DNA of 49,440 nucleotides from a virus. Of the stretch, positions 27,653 to 37,417 are shown in pieces. The DNA lies in IMG/VR virus record IMGVR_UViG_3300010371_000044, positions 1 to 49,440 of that record; one strand, 5' to 3'. A program made the translations under genes and the position numbers. The stretch's first letter is position 1. Each line of letters opens with the position of its first letter. A model generated the notes under the pieces. The model saw only the letters and a list, made by a program, of their open reading frames with translations, was not told the DNA's origin and made no database searches.

Positions 27653-28654
27653 ATGAGCGCCGACGGTTCGATCGCAACTCCAGTCACTGACGCACCCGCT
27701 GTTACCGACGGCGTAGCCGACTATGCGCCGCCGAACTTCGGCGACGTGTCCGATATTCACGAGGCACTTGGTTTCGACAATATCGAAGACCTAGCGCCAC
27801 GCATCGACCGCCCCGGCGAAGTCAACGGCAAACCGAAAGATGAAGTCGCCGCAAAGCGCGACGAAAAGGCCAAGGTCGACGCGAAGGCTGCCGATGATGA
27901 CACCGCCGATCTGAAGGCGATCGAAGCACGCGCCAAGGATCGCCGCAAAGCCGCACAGGCCGCGAAGCGCAAGGCCGAGCCGGTCGCCGCAAAGGTCGAA
28001 CCGGTTGTTGCCGCGCCAGCGACCGCCGCGAAGCTCGGGCCCGTCGAGCAAGCCGTCAAAGACACGCTGCTCGCGATCGAAAACCTTTCGAAGCAGGACA
28101 CCGAAGCCGCAACCGCCAACGGTGGCACTCCCGCCGCATCGACTGCCGAGCGCACCGCAGAACTCGCCGCCATCACGAAGAAGATGGACGCGATTCAGGA
28201 AGCGCTCAAGCAGACCGACACAGGCAAAGCACAACTCGACGAGATGAAGGCGCAGTTGAAAGAACTGAACGACGATCGAATCGTTCGCCATTATGTCTCG
28301 AAGACGATCGAAAGTGTCGCCGACGAATTGCCAACGCTCACCGACCCGAAGGCGATTCGCGCTTTCAACAAAGAGCATGGCACGGAGTACACAAGCGCCG
28401 TCGAGATGGTCAAAGAAGCCGCAGAACGCTATTACGGAAAGTTTAAGGTCGCACCGAACATGGCGGACCTCGCCCGCAGAATCGAGCAAAAACTCAAAGG
28501 TACCGACGAGCCAGATACCACCGAGAAACCCAAAAAGACGAGCAAAACGGTCAGTCAAAACGAGACGTCTCCGCCTGCCGCGCGCGTCGGTCATGACGAA
28601 CGAAGTTATGAGGACGCGATCGCCGACTTCAACAAAAGGTTCGGCATCGACTAA
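27653..28654 (+). CDS. scaffold-like protein
   Basis: A 333-residue, very Ala/Lys/Glu-rich, mostly helical protein (LKAIEARAKDRRKAAQAAKR, coiled segments around IQEALKQTDTGKAQLDEMKA) placed between portal and capsid. Scaffolds have this composition and position and a helical C-terminus that contacts the coat (here YEDAIADFNKRFGID). It directs prohead assembly and leaves before packaging. ATG 27653 has AGGAG upstream. Confidence 0.75.
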   Translation: MSADGSIATPVTDAPAVTDGVADYAPPNFGDVSDIHEALGFDNIEDLAPRIDRPGEVNGKPKDEVAAKRDEKAKVDAKAADDDTADLKAIEARAKDRRKAAQAAKRKAEPVAAKVEPVVAAPATAAKLGPVEQAVKDTLLAIENLSKQDTEAATANGGTPAASTAERTAELAAITKKMDAIQEALKQTDTGKAQLDEMKAQLKELNDDRIVRHYVSKTIESVADELPTLTDPKAIRAFNKEHGTEYTSAVEMVKEAAERYYGKFKVAPNMADLARRIEQKLKGTDEPDTTEKPKKTSKTVSQNETSPPAARVGHDERSYEDAIADFNKRFGID

Positions 28655-28691
28655 GGCACCGCGAGGACGCCTCTGAATCTAGGGGTTTCCC

Positions 28692-29945
28692 ATGGCACAG
28701 GTATCTGCTCCCGCACAATTCGCAGACGTCCAGTACGAGCTGATGAGGCTCTATCGGACGAAGTCCGTCATCAACAATCTCGTCTTTCGCTATGACTCGT
28801 TTTTCGGTCAGCTCAAGAAGAAGCTGAAAAAGATTTCGGGTCAGGCCGACGTCATCGCCGTCTCGTACGAAGGCGCTGGCGTGCCGTCCAACGTGGAAGG
28901 CGTCACCGGTATCGCGAACCCGACCAAGGGCGTTCAGTTCCTCGTCACGCCCGTGCAGATGACCAACCTTGCGCAGCTCAGCGGCCTTGCGGCTGCCGGT
29001 GGCGCGAATGGTCCCGGCACGCTCGTGCAGTCAATCAAGCAGGAAATCGACGGCGCTCTCATCAAGGTCGGTCGTCATGCCAGCATTCAGGCGTGGTCGG
29101 ACGGCTTCCCGTCGGTTGGCCAGGTTTCGGCGACTGGTATCGGCACCACGACTCTGACGCTCGTCGATCCCGACGACTCGGCAAAGTACGCCGTCGGTGA
29201 CGTGCTCAACTTCGCGGCGGCCCGCACCACTGGCGCACTCAAGGTCGGTGACATCACCGTTCAGAAGATCCTGTCGTTCAGCGCAGGCACTCTGCTCTGC
29301 GACGTCGTGGTCAACACGATCGCAGCGGCAAACGACTTCATCTTTTTCAAAAATCAACGCAACACGGGCGCCACGAAGATCGCAATGACCGGCGTTCAGG
29401 GCTGGCTCCAGGCGACCCCGGGCACTCTGTTCGGCGTCGATTGCACCGTTGACCCGCGCCTCCAGGGCATCTTCGCGACCGCGTCGCTGTCTGATATCGA
29501 GGGCGCATTCATCGACGGTATTGCGGCCCTGATGCAGTTCAGCGCCAATGGCAGCGAAGGTATCACGTTCTACATGCATCCCAAGATGTGGGCAACGCTG
29601 AGCAAGTCGTTGCAGGCAAAGTCCATCGTCGTTATCCCGTACAAGTCGACTCCCCGCAAGGGCGAGATCTCCTTCCAGGGCTGGCAGGTGTCGACGCCGA
29701 ACGGAACCGCGACGGTTTTCGCGCCGCAGTTCTGCCCGAAGAACCTCATCTTCGGGCTCATCCTGGACGAGTGGAACCTCGTTTCGTGGGGCACCGACTT
29801 CCCGGCGATCGTGCCGACTCAGCTCGGCGCGGCTCCTGGCATCTTCCAGGATCCGACCACGGGCAACATCTCGTGCATGGTCGGCGGGTATCCGCAGGTC
29901 GAGTGCGTGGCTCCCGGCCATCAGCTGACGATCGTCCTGAGCTAA
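28692..29945 (+). CDS. major capsid protein
   Basis: A 417-residue protein with the position and composition of a coat protein: helical N-terminus (FADVQYELMRLYRTKSVINN), a basic patch (QLKKKLKKISG) and a beta-rich middle with an extended loop, ending in ECVAPGHQLTIVLS. Codons are highly uniform, as in strongly expressed genes. It presumably has the HK97 fold, which is an inference from the context. A hairpin at 29954-29983 lies after it. Confidence 0.85.
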   Translation: MAQVSAPAQFADVQYELMRLYRTKSVINNLVFRYDSFFGQLKKKLKKISGQADVIAVSYEGAGVPSNVEGVTGIANPTKGVQFLVTPVQMTNLAQLSGLAAAGGANGPGTLVQSIKQEIDGALIKVGRHASIQAWSDGFPSVGQVSATGIGTTTLTLVDPDDSAKYAVGDVLNFAAARTTGALKVGDITVQKILSFSAGTLLCDVVVNTIAAANDFIFFKNQRNTGATKIAMTGVQGWLQATPGTLFGVDCTVDPRLQGIFATASLSDIEGAFIDGIAALMQFSANGSEGITFYMHPKMWATLSKSLQAKSIVVIPYKSTPRKGEISFQGWQVSTPNGTATVFAPQFCPKNLIFGLILDEWNLVSWGTDFPAIVPTQLGAAPGIFQDPTTGNISCMVGGYPQVECVAPGHQLTIVLS

Positions 29946-29953
29946 TCCAACTT

Positions 29954-29983
29954 CGCTGCCGGGCTCGCAAGGGCTCGGCAGCG
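29954..29983 (+). terminator. hairpin after the capsid gene
   Basis: CGCTGCCG (29954-29961) and CGGCAGCG (29976-29983) form a perfect 8-pair stem with a 14-nt loop. No T tract follows (GTTCAAAAAAGG), so it is probably an attenuator or an RNA end stabiliser that keeps capsid mRNA abundant. Confidence 0.5.
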
Positions 29984-30003
29984 GTTCAAAAAAGGAAAAA
30001 CAA

Positions 30004-30399
30004 ATGGCAGTTGGAAGCATTGTTCAGCGTTGGCCCCGAAAGGGGACGCGAGCGTTTACCGGCGAGTTTACCGGCGCAGCGGGTTCTATCACCGCAGGCA
30101 CCGTGAAGTTCAAGAATGAACTGTCGGTCGTTTATACCGGAACTGGCGTTTACACGTTCCAGTACCTCGAAAATGGCGTGGCATGCCGACCCGGTTCGCC
30201 TTGCCGTATCGCCAGAATTTGGCTTGGCGTCGTCGGTTTGGCGACGGCTGGCCAAGGTGGTTGGGACACGAATATCACCACAGACAACCTCAACGTCAAC
30301 GGCAGCTTCGTGCTGACCACGTTTAGCACGGCTGGCGCCGCCGCCGACGCGCAGGGTGTTTGCAAGGTGGTTGTCGAAATTGAGCAGGAGGCTGCGTAA
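30004..30399 (+). CDS. virion-associated hypothetical, possibly head decoration
   Basis: A 131-residue, beta-rich protein (TGEFTGAAGSITAGTVKFKN, VYTGTGVYTFQYL) directly after the capsid gene. Small beta proteins there are often decoration proteins or head stabilisers. The function is inferred from position only. Stop and next start form TAATG. Confidence 0.6.
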   Translation: MAVGSIVQRWPRKGTRAFTGEFTGAAGSITAGTVKFKNELSVVYTGTGVYTFQYLENGVACRPGSPCRIARIWLGVVGLATAGQGGWDTNITTDNLNVNGSFVLTTFSTAGAAADAQGVCKVVVEIEQEAA

Positions 30400-30626
30400 T
30401 GGCAAAGCCAGATTTTCTGGACGACGTTGTCGGAGGCATGGATCCGCCCGACAAAAAGTACGGCGCCGACATGAGCGAGGACGACGCTGATGGCGGAAGC
30501 GACGACAATGAGGAAATGCAGCAAGACCGGGTCATGGCGGCAAAGTCGATTCTCAAAGCCATGAATACCGGCGATGCAAGCAAGCTCGCGGACGCGCTGA
30601 AATCGTTCGTGGCTGCCTGTTCTTGA
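30399..30626 (+). CDS. small acidic protein
   Basis: A 75-residue protein with an extremely acidic first half (DMSEDDADGGSDDNEEMQQD) and a helical second half (AAKSILKAMNTGDASKLADA). It lies between virion genes and could be a chaperone or assembly factor. No family recognised. Confidence 0.6.
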   Translation: MAKPDFLDDVVGGMDPPDKKYGADMSEDDADGGSDDNEEMQQDRVMAAKSILKAMNTGDASKLADALKSFVAACS

Positions 30627-30627
30627 T

Positions 30628-30792
30628 ATGAACGACTCCGCACCGAACGTGGTAGCATTTCCCATGATCGGTGCGGAGCGTATTGCGAATCATTTGCTTT
30701 GCGCTGGGTGCAACTGCGCAATCGGGTATGCGAAGGAATCTCCTGAAACTCTTATTGCGGCTGCTGCATACATTCGGAGGCATTCGCGATGA
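30628..30792 (+). CDS. very small Cys-containing protein
   Basis: A 54-residue protein with HLLCAGCNCAIGYA (three Cys) in the centre, a possible zinc knuckle, and a helical end whose last codons contain the next gene's ribosome site (CGGAGG). ATG 30628 and TGA 30792 overlap the adaptor start by ATGA. Confidence 0.55.
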   Translation: MNDSAPNVVAFPMIGAERIANHLLCAGCNCAIGYAKESPETLIAAAAYIRRHSR

Positions 30793-31883
30793 GCACCAAG
30801 TTTCGCGACGTAATCCAAGGCGCGCAATACCGCAGCGATCAAAGCGTGAATGGCGTCGGGCCCCACAATGGAGAACGAACTACAGACGGGGAATGGCGTT
30901 TTTTGCTCAATCGTTCGATCAATTCAATGTGGAGACTGGCATCGTCGGCGCGTCCAGATTTTCAGGTTACCTCTGTCGATTTCTCATTGATAAGCGGAGG
31001 GTCAGCGTCGTTTCCACTGCCGAGCAATTTCTTCGGGGAGATCGACGTTTGCTGGTCACCCGACCAGCCAAATGAGTATTCTTTGGGGTCTTTTTCATGG
31101 GCCAATCGTCGCGCTCCCGGTGGTTGGTTTCCCGCCAATTTCGGCGGCACCACAAACTACGGCGGCAATTCAATCCGCATCATGGGCGACACGCTTTTCG
31201 TCGAGCCATCGTTTCGCGCTGCCGGTAACTATCGGCTGTGGTTCTGTCCAAAAGCGAAGAACATTCGCGCCGATCTGACAGTGCGGCTGGCATCAACGGC
31301 AGCCATTCCGCCCCACACATCGTCGGGTATTGGCTTAGGCCATACGCTGTTCGGTACGACCGTCGCTATCCTAACGCTCGATGGTTCGCCTACGATTGCG
31401 GGAGATCTGATCCTCATCAAGAATGAAGTCGACAACAACAATGGCGTCTATGTTGTCAATCAGCCCGGCGATGGCGTGTCGGTACCATTTCTCGTCACGC
31501 GGGCATCGACCGCTGTAACGACCAACGGTCTGGGCACGATGGTCTACGTCTCGGCTGGCGCCACGAACGTCGATCTGTTCTTCGAAACGACTTCGCTTAC
31601 GACCGTGGTTGATTCTACGCCGTGGACGTGGGCCGAAGCGTTCATTGACCCAATTATCGAGCAATTCAGCGAGTTGCTGGAGTTGACGACGGCGATTCCA
31701 GCGATGCTTCGCGATGACGATCTCGACCCGACGAAGCTGATTCTTCGCGCCTACGGTCCCGACGGCATGAGCGGTTTGACTGGCGAGTTGAAGTCATATT
31801 TTCGCCAGGTAAGGATGGGCGGCACTGTGCAGAAAATGACAGATTGCGATGCTCGTGGGCCGAGATCTCCGTGGTCACTGTAA
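30789..31883 (+). CDS. head-tail adaptor-like protein
   Basis: A 364-residue protein. The N-terminus (TTDGEWRFLLNRSINSMWRL) is helical. SFPLPSNFFGEIDVCWSPDQ and IMGDTLFVEPSFRAAGNYRL show the strand pattern of gp11-type podovirus adaptors that dock to the portal. A beta-rich insertion at about 165-270 (VAILTLDGSPTIAGDLILIK) makes it larger than T7 gp11. It lies where an adaptor is expected. The final helix region (LKSYFRQVR) also fits. Confidence 0.6.
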   Translation: MSTKFRDVIQGAQYRSDQSVNGVGPHNGERTTDGEWRFLLNRSINSMWRLASSARPDFQVTSVDFSLISGGSASFPLPSNFFGEIDVCWSPDQPNEYSLGSFSWANRRAPGGWFPANFGGTTNYGGNSIRIMGDTLFVEPSFRAAGNYRLWFCPKAKNIRADLTVRLASTAAIPPHTSSGIGLGHTLFGTTVAILTLDGSPTIAGDLILIKNEVDNNNGVYVVNQPGDGVSVPFLVTRASTAVTTNGLGTMVYVSAGATNVDLFFETTSLTTVVDSTPWTWAEAFIDPIIEQFSELLELTTAIPAMLRDDDLDPTKLILRAYGPDGMSGLTGELKSYFRQVRMGGTVQKMTDCDARGPRSPWSL

Positions 31884-31887
31884 CCCC

Positions 31888-32445
31888 ATGGCGTCTGGTT
31901 TCCGCATCGATTTCACCGCGCCCAACAGCGATGGCTATCCCGGTGGCAGCGAGATCCTCAACCGCCTCGCTTCGAAGATTAACGCGGCATTCTCGAAGAT
32001 CGAACGACTCATGGGCCTCCCGAATGGCATCGCGCCACTTGACGCCGATGGGCTCATCCCAGCGCAGTTCCTCACGAACGGATTTGCCTTGACACCGTCG
32101 AACCTGCACGTCACGGGAACCGCAGCCGCGAACACGGCTGTCACAGTGACGCTGCCGGCCGTCGGTGGGAAGTCGCATTTCATCACGAGTATCCAGCTTG
32201 TGCGCGTCGCTACTGCCGCCGTCGTTGGCGCATCAGCGCTGATCCATACGTCTACGAACCTACCGGGTAACCCCGCGTGGGACGCCGGGAATGCCATCGC
32301 CACTGGACAAGCGATCGTAGACTTGGACTACCGCCCGACGACGCCTCTCCAGTCGCTGGCGTCAGGCGTGGCGACCACTATCACGATGCCTGCCGCAGGC
32401 GCGAATGTCATCAACCGGATCAACGTCAGTTACTACCTCTCGTAG
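31888..32445 (+). CDS. tail-associated hypothetical protein
   Basis: A 185-residue protein with a helical start (GGSEILNRLASKINAAFSKI) and a beta-rich C-terminus (TAVTVTLPAVGGKSHFITSI, ATTITMPAAGANVINRINVS). ATG 31888 comes four bases after the preceding stop. It may be an accessory tail or fibre-adaptor protein. Confidence 0.6.
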   Translation: MASGFRIDFTAPNSDGYPGGSEILNRLASKINAAFSKIERLMGLPNGIAPLDADGLIPAQFLTNGFALTPSNLHVTGTAAANTAVTVTLPAVGGKSHFITSIQLVRVATAAVVGASALIHTSTNLPGNPAWDAGNAIATGQAIVDLDYRPTTPLQSLASGVATTITMPAAGANVINRINVSYYLS

Positions 32446-32522
32446 CTTGCAAAAACTCATGCATGGCCGCATACTTGCCACATCTCCTGGAATCTCCCAG
32501 GGGCCGTCACAAGGAGCACACC

Positions 32523-35500
32523 ATGCGCTGGATTCTCGCACTGATTCTGACATGCACCGCCTGCCAAGATCGAACCGACCTCGAACCCGAGGACACGTCT
32601 GAAATGGGCGGCGGTCGAAGCGATCTGTTCGTTCCGCTCGGCAAGGGCATTCGCACGGACATCGCCGCGGATTTGCTGCCGCTTGGCTTTGACCTCGAAG
32701 TCGAAAACATGCAATTCGACCTGACCGGTTCGCTGGTCAAGCGCTTCGGAACGCTGACGCAGTCGCTGACGGTGCAGCCCGTCGGTGGATCACTGCCGCA
32801 GCCGTGGCAACTCGCGACGCACAAGGGAGCGCGCGTTTCGCTTTCGCAGCCGGGCATCTCGCCGCTCGGTCTGTATTCTCCGGCCGACACGGCTTGGAAC
32901 ATTGCAACGTCCGATCGGCGTGGTCCGATCCAGACAGCACTTAACAAGATCAAGTCTGGCGGCAACAATCCTCGCGTCGCAATGGGGGCAGGGTTCTACT
33001 ATCTGCTTTACGCCGATCTGCAGACGTCTGGGCTCATGCACTTCGACATGGTTGATGCGACCACGGGGCACATGGCAGTTGCGCAAACCTTTCAGGCCGG
33101 TGGCGTTCCCGTGTTTGGTTACGATGTGATTTTCTGCGATGGATTTGCCGTTGCTATCACGGCCGAACCCGGCGTCGGCATCGTGTTCCGACGCATGACA
33201 CCGACGTCCAAGACGTTTACCACGACTACCTTCGCGGCCACATTCGCATCGCAAGCATTTGACGCGATCCAAGCAAACGCAACCACAATCAGTGTCGTGT
33301 ATGCCAACAACACAGCGCAGGCGGCAGGGGTTGATTTCGCTCCCGCATCGCTTGGTACCACTGCCTTTGCGATCAAGGATTCAACTGCCGCGAGCATTTC
33401 CCTAGATCTCGGTAGAGCATCGTGGATGATCGACTATGGAGCAGCTGGAAAGATTGCTCTTATCACCGCGTCGACAACGCAAGGCGTGCGCACGCAATGG
33501 GACCTGAGCGCAGGCGCAACGCGAACGGCGAACGTCACCTTTACGACTGATGCAACCATCACGGCGAACATTGGCCAGATAACTGGATTCACGAGGTCGG
33601 CATCGGCGTCGGGAACATTCATAGTCCTGACAACGGTCACGTCATCGCCGACGACGAATAATCTAACCCGGTGGGGCGGTGCAAACGGCGGAGTTAATGC
33701 TCCTCCGTCGGTGCTTTACCGTTCTCTTACGCTGCTGTCGAAACCGTGGACGAGCGGCGGCGATTTCTTTTGCATGTTCGCTTTTCCGTCTCTAGTCACC
33801 GGTGACGGCAACAGCTACATCATGCGGATACCGGTCCAAGCGATCGGGTCTCAGCCGGGATTGTCTGCGCCGCAGGCAATCTTCGCTGTCGGATCCAGCG
33901 GAAATGTTGATCAGTTTGGTTCACAAAACCTCGGCTTGACGCGTGTGTTGCCGTTGAGCGGAACGCAATTCATCGCGGCGATTTCGTACCTGAATCGCGT
34001 CGGCTTGCAAGCCGATGATTTCTTTTCAGCGACCGTGCTTGGGATCGAGTTGGTGACCGTGACGCATTTGCAGCCAGCCGACGCGCCGATTACTGGCCGT
34101 CCAATCGAGGCAGTTGATTCGCTACTCGTCCCGGGCGGAACGATCGGTCAATTCGATGGCGTGACTTACGCTGAACTTGGATTCGCCTATGCTCCGCAGG
34201 CGCCAACGTTGACGCCGTCGACCGCGGGAGGCGCGCTGTCGACAAATTCGACCTATTGGTATGTGCTCGTCTATTCATGGATGGATGCGCAGGGCCGGCT
34301 TTGGCGCAGTGGCACCAGCGTACCATTGTCGGTCAATCTGACCGGCACACAGAACACTGTCACTGTTTTGTGTCCAACCCTCAGGGTAACCGGCCGACTC
34401 GGCGTGGGCATCGAAATCTATCGCGGCGGCGCGAATAGCGAAGCGCTGTTCCAAAAGCTTGGCCAGGTCTACAACGACATCACGGTAGACACGATCAGCT
34501 TCTCAGACACGTTCAGCGACACACAAATCGCGATTGGCGAGGAACTTTACACCGGAGAAAATGGCAACGCGATCCTGAACAACGACACGATCCCGGGCGC
34601 GTCGTTTCTGTTCACCTACGGCAATCGCGTGTTCTTCTTGTCGGCAGATGAGCCAACCGAGTTGTGGTTTTCGAATGTCATTTCGCCGGGAAACGGCGTG
34701 CGTTTCAACTCGCAGAACATCGTTCGCATCGCCGATGCGCACGGCGCAGCCATCGCCGCCGCATCAATGGAAGACAAGGTCGTCGTCGTCAAAGGCGATG
34801 CGGTCTATACGTTCAACGGCGACGGCCCCGACGATGCCGGCAATGGATCTTTCCCGACTCCAGTTATCGTGGCGCTTGGCATCGGAACCGCGAATCCGCG
34901 CAGCGTCGTCAGCTTCAAAGATGGCGTGTTTTTCAAGTCGACGGCGAACCGTCCCGGCATGCAGATGATCGACCGCGGTCTCTCGATCGCTTCGGCCAGT
35001 GACGGTTCGCCGTTCGGCGCCGCCGTCGAGAAGTACGCCAGCGAAACGATCATGTCAGCGATCCTTGTCCCCGAGCAATCGCAGATTCGCTTCTACTGCC
35101 TCAGTGGTCGCGTGCTCGTCTATGATCTCGTCTCGAAGATGTGGGCAACGTTCCTGCTCACGCTGAGCGGCGACCATGTCGTGTCGGCGGTCGCTACGAA
35201 TGGCGCCGCACTCATCGCCACAGATTCACCTCACATCATATTGGAGGACATCTCTGGCGCGACCTATACGGACGCAGGGCAGACCTACGGCGTGCGCGTG
35301 GCATCGCCATGGGTTCAGGTCGATGGCATCAAGGGTTTCGAGCGCGTGATCCAGTTGATCGGCGTCGGTAGCACAATGGGAGACCACACGCTCGACGTGC
35401 AGATGTTCAAGGATTTCGACGATACCGCGATCGTGAACGAGAAGACGTGGGCCATGACGGTCGCCAATTTCCCGCTGTGGAACTGGGAATGGAATCGCCC

Positions 35501-35642
35501 GCGCGTTGCGAGAATGAGCGCTCAGAAGTTGTTGCTGCTTGAGACGTCTACCGGCGCAGGCTTTCGCGTCGAAGGTGTTAGCGAAACCCTTGGCTTGCGT
35601 AGCGGACTCGCGCGTCAGCCGACTTCAACTAGAGGTCCGTAA
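32523..35642 (+). CDS. tail nozzle-like protein with lipoprotein-like N-terminus
   Basis: A 1039-residue beta-rich protein with phage-nozzle features: FDLTGSLVKRFGTLTQSL near the start, repeated WxxDxxG-like blades, RVSLSQPG and repeated beta segments throughout. It resembles T7 gp12-type nozzles that extend the portal-adaptor stack. The start chosen has AAGGAG six bases upstream of ATG 32523 and adds a short hydrophobic leader ending in Cys (WILALILTCTAC), like a bacterial lipoprotein signal. ATG 32604 would drop it but has a weaker ribosome site. Confidence 0.65.
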   Translation: MRWILALILTCTACQDRTDLEPEDTSEMGGGRSDLFVPLGKGIRTDIAADLLPLGFDLEVENMQFDLTGSLVKRFGTLTQSLTVQPVGGSLPQPWQLATHKGARVSLSQPGISPLGLYSPADTAWNIATSDRRGPIQTALNKIKSGGNNPRVAMGAGFYYLLYADLQTSGLMHFDMVDATTGHMAVAQTFQAGGVPVFGYDVIFCDGFAVAITAEPGVGIVFRRMTPTSKTFTTTTFAATFASQAFDAIQANATTISVVYANNTAQAAGVDFAPASLGTTAFAIKDSTAASISLDLGRASWMIDYGAAGKIALITASTTQGVRTQWDLSAGATRTANVTFTTDATITANIGQITGFTRSASASGTFIVLTTVTSSPTTNNLTRWGGANGGVNAPPSVLYRSLTLLSKPWTSGGDFFCMFAFPSLVTGDGNSYIMRIPVQAIGSQPGLSAPQAIFAVGSSGNVDQFGSQNLGLTRVLPLSGTQFIAAISYLNRVGLQADDFFSATVLGIELVTVTHLQPADAPITGRPIEAVDSLLVPGGTIGQFDGVTYAELGFAYAPQAPTLTPSTAGGALSTNSTYWYVLVYSWMDAQGRLWRSGTSVPLSVNLTGTQNTVTVLCPTLRVTGRLGVGIEIYRGGANSEALFQKLGQVYNDITVDTISFSDTFSDTQIAIGEELYTGENGNAILNNDTIPGASFLFTYGNRVFFLSADEPTELWFSNVISPGNGVRFNSQNIVRIADAHGAAIAAASMEDKVVVVKGDAVYTFNGDGPDDAGNGSFPTPVIVALGIGTANPRSVVSFKDGVFFKSTANRPGMQMIDRGLSIASASDGSPFGAAVEKYASETIMSAILVPEQSQIRFYCLSGRVLVYDLVSKMWATFLLTLSGDHVVSAVATNGAALIATDSPHIILEDISGATYTDAGQTYGVRVASPWVQVDGIKGFERVIQLIGVGSTMGDHTLDVQMFKDFDDTAIVNEKTWAMTVANFPLWNWEWNRPRVARMSAQKLLLLETSTGAGFRVEGVSETLGLRSGLARQPTSTRGP

Positions 35643-35647
35643 ACTAA

Positions 35648-37417
35648 ATGGCAGACATTACGCCGCCGCCCGGCATGTCCCTGGCTGATTATTACGCTGC
35701 GCTTGCTGGGGCCGGTCAGAACGCATCCGCGGCGGCATCGGCCGCGGGAAACGTGGCGGCATCTAATGTTACACCTGAGCAGAGGGCTGCGGACGCGGCA
35801 TCCGCGGCGGCGTTGGCAAGGCCGACCATCAATGTCCCGGGCGTGGGGCAGGCCACGCCACAGGCAGACGGAACCTATAAGGTGATGTCGGGCCCCGGCT
35901 CCGGGCTCATAGTTGGAGCCAACGGGCAACCCGATCCGAAATCTCTTGCTCAAGTCCAAGCGGCGCAGAAGGCACAATCTCTGCCCGGCGGATTGACTTC
36001 TCAGGGTCTCACATATTCTGTCAACCCTGACGGAACGTTGACGATTACTGGCAGAACAGACGGCAAGCCATTGCCCGGAACTGACGCCGGAGGTCTTAAC
36101 GGAGCGACGCTAAGCGCTAACGGAGCATATACCAAGCCCGACGGCACCCCGGTTATGGCCGGAAATCAGCCAATGTTTGCACCTATAACTCCGTCTGGTG
36201 CACCCGCGACCGATAACCCCAACTTCAAGGGCGACAAGTCCTCTCAGCTCATCAACGCCGGTATCAATACCGTAGAAGATGCAGTCACCAAAGACAACCC
36301 GATCGCAGGTCAGGTGCGTGCGGGCGTTGACATTGCAAGCGGCAATACCGACAAGGTCAAGAACGACCTAACACAGGGTTTCAGTGGCGGAACGGCAGGT
36401 GTTGATGCAAACGGAAACCTGACCACAGGAAGCGCCATCAAGGACGCTGGCAGTTTGGCCGATGCGTCTGGGGTTTCGATTCCTGGCCTTCCGACGGGGC
36501 TAGGTTCATTGCTGGCGCCTGGGTCTGCGATTGATTCGTCAGCGGCAAAATCTGACCATGACCGGGCGATGTCGCTTGCCGACACATTGTCCGGACAGGC
36601 GAACGCGGCTGGCGCGGCGGCCGCCGGAGATCGTAGCCAAACCGACCAAACGCGAGCGCAGCAAGAATCGTCTATCCAGGGTCTCACCGATGCCGCCAAC
36701 GGCGCGGTTCCTAGTGCCGCCGAAATCCAGGGTCGAAATCAATCATCTATCGACGCGGCTCGACAGTATGGGCTCGCCGCCGCACTCCAGGGAAACAATC
36801 CTGCCGCCGCGCTTCGCCAGGCATCGCTTGGCAGCGCTGCCGTCGCAGGAACCAACAACGCCAACACAACCGCATTGCGCGCTACCGAACAGGCGAACGC
36901 TCGTAATGCGTTGGCGTCAACGCTTAGCAATGTTCGCGCTGGAGACACTGGTCAGCAGACCACAGACGTCAATCAACAGACCAACCTTAACAACGCATCG
37001 GCAACTCAATCCGGCCAGGGCGTGACGTCAACCGGTCAGCAACTAACGGCACAAACCGAAAAGGAAAAGGCAGACGCGGCTAAGACAGGCGCATTACTCG
37101 GCGCTGGCGGAACCGTGCTTTCGACGATCCTTTCCGACCCGAAGGCAAAGAAGAACATCAAAAAGGTCGGACTTGCCGATGCGCTTGGAAAAGGCGTTAC
37201 CGGCGTAAAATACACTTATATCAGTCCAGAAGATGGCCCCGGTGAACAGTTCGGCGTACTAGCCGATGAACTGGAAAAAGTAATACCGTCGACAGTCAAG
37301 AAGAGAGAAGACGGCATGCGCGTGGTTGATACTGGCAAATTGTCGCTTAGCAATACGGCAATTCTGTCTGAGCTTGCTAAGCGGATTATGGAACTTGAGA
37401 AGGGTAAGCGAAAATGA
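35648..37417 (+). CDS. virion protein with C-terminal S74 (chaperone of endosialidase) domain
   Basis: A 589-residue protein. Residues about 1-480 are Ala/Gly/Asn-rich and low in complexity, with many helical spacer segments. The last 100 residues form an S74 intramolecular chaperone: ILSDPKAKKNIKKV with the Ser-Asp cleavage pair, FGVLADELEKVIP and LSNTAILSELAKRIMELE. These domains trimerise and then cut themselves off. Here the domain sits on a protein next to ejection proteins, rather than on an obvious spike. Confidence 0.75.
   Translation: MADITPPPGMSLADYYAALAGAGQNASAAASAAGNVAASNVTPEQRAADAASAAALARPTINVPGVGQATPQADGTYKVMSGPGSGLIVGANGQPDPKSLAQVQAAQKAQSLPGGLTSQGLTYSVNPDGTLTITGRTDGKPLPGTDAGGLNGATLSANGAYTKPDGTPVMAGNQPMFAPITPSGAPATDNPNFKGDKSSQLINAGINTVEDAVTKDNPIAGQVRAGVDIASGNTDKVKNDLTQGFSGGTAGVDANGNLTTGSAIKDAGSLADASGVSIPGLPTGLGSLLAPGSAIDSSAAKSDHDRAMSLADTLSGQANAAGAAAAGDRSQTDQTRAQQESSIQGLTDAANGAVPSAAEIQGRNQSSIDAARQYGLAAALQGNNPAAALRQASLGSAAVAGTNNANTTALRATEQANARNALASTLSNVRAGDTGQQTTDVNQQTNLNNASATQSGQGVTSTGQQLTAQTEKEKADAAKTGALLGAGGTVLSTILSDPKAKKNIKKVGLADALGKGVTGVKYTYISPEDGPGEQFGVLADELEKVIPSTVKKREDGMRVVDTGKLSLSNTAILSELAKRIMELEKGKRK

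Noticed and set aside
29031-30020. Minus-strand frame of 329 residues
   Set aside because: It is a shadow of the highly expressed capsid gene, whose skewed third positions leave the opposite strand open.
24629-30781. Shared 13-mer ATTCGGAGGCATT near 24629 and 30769
   Set aside because: It is short and contains a ribosome-site core; chance is likely.
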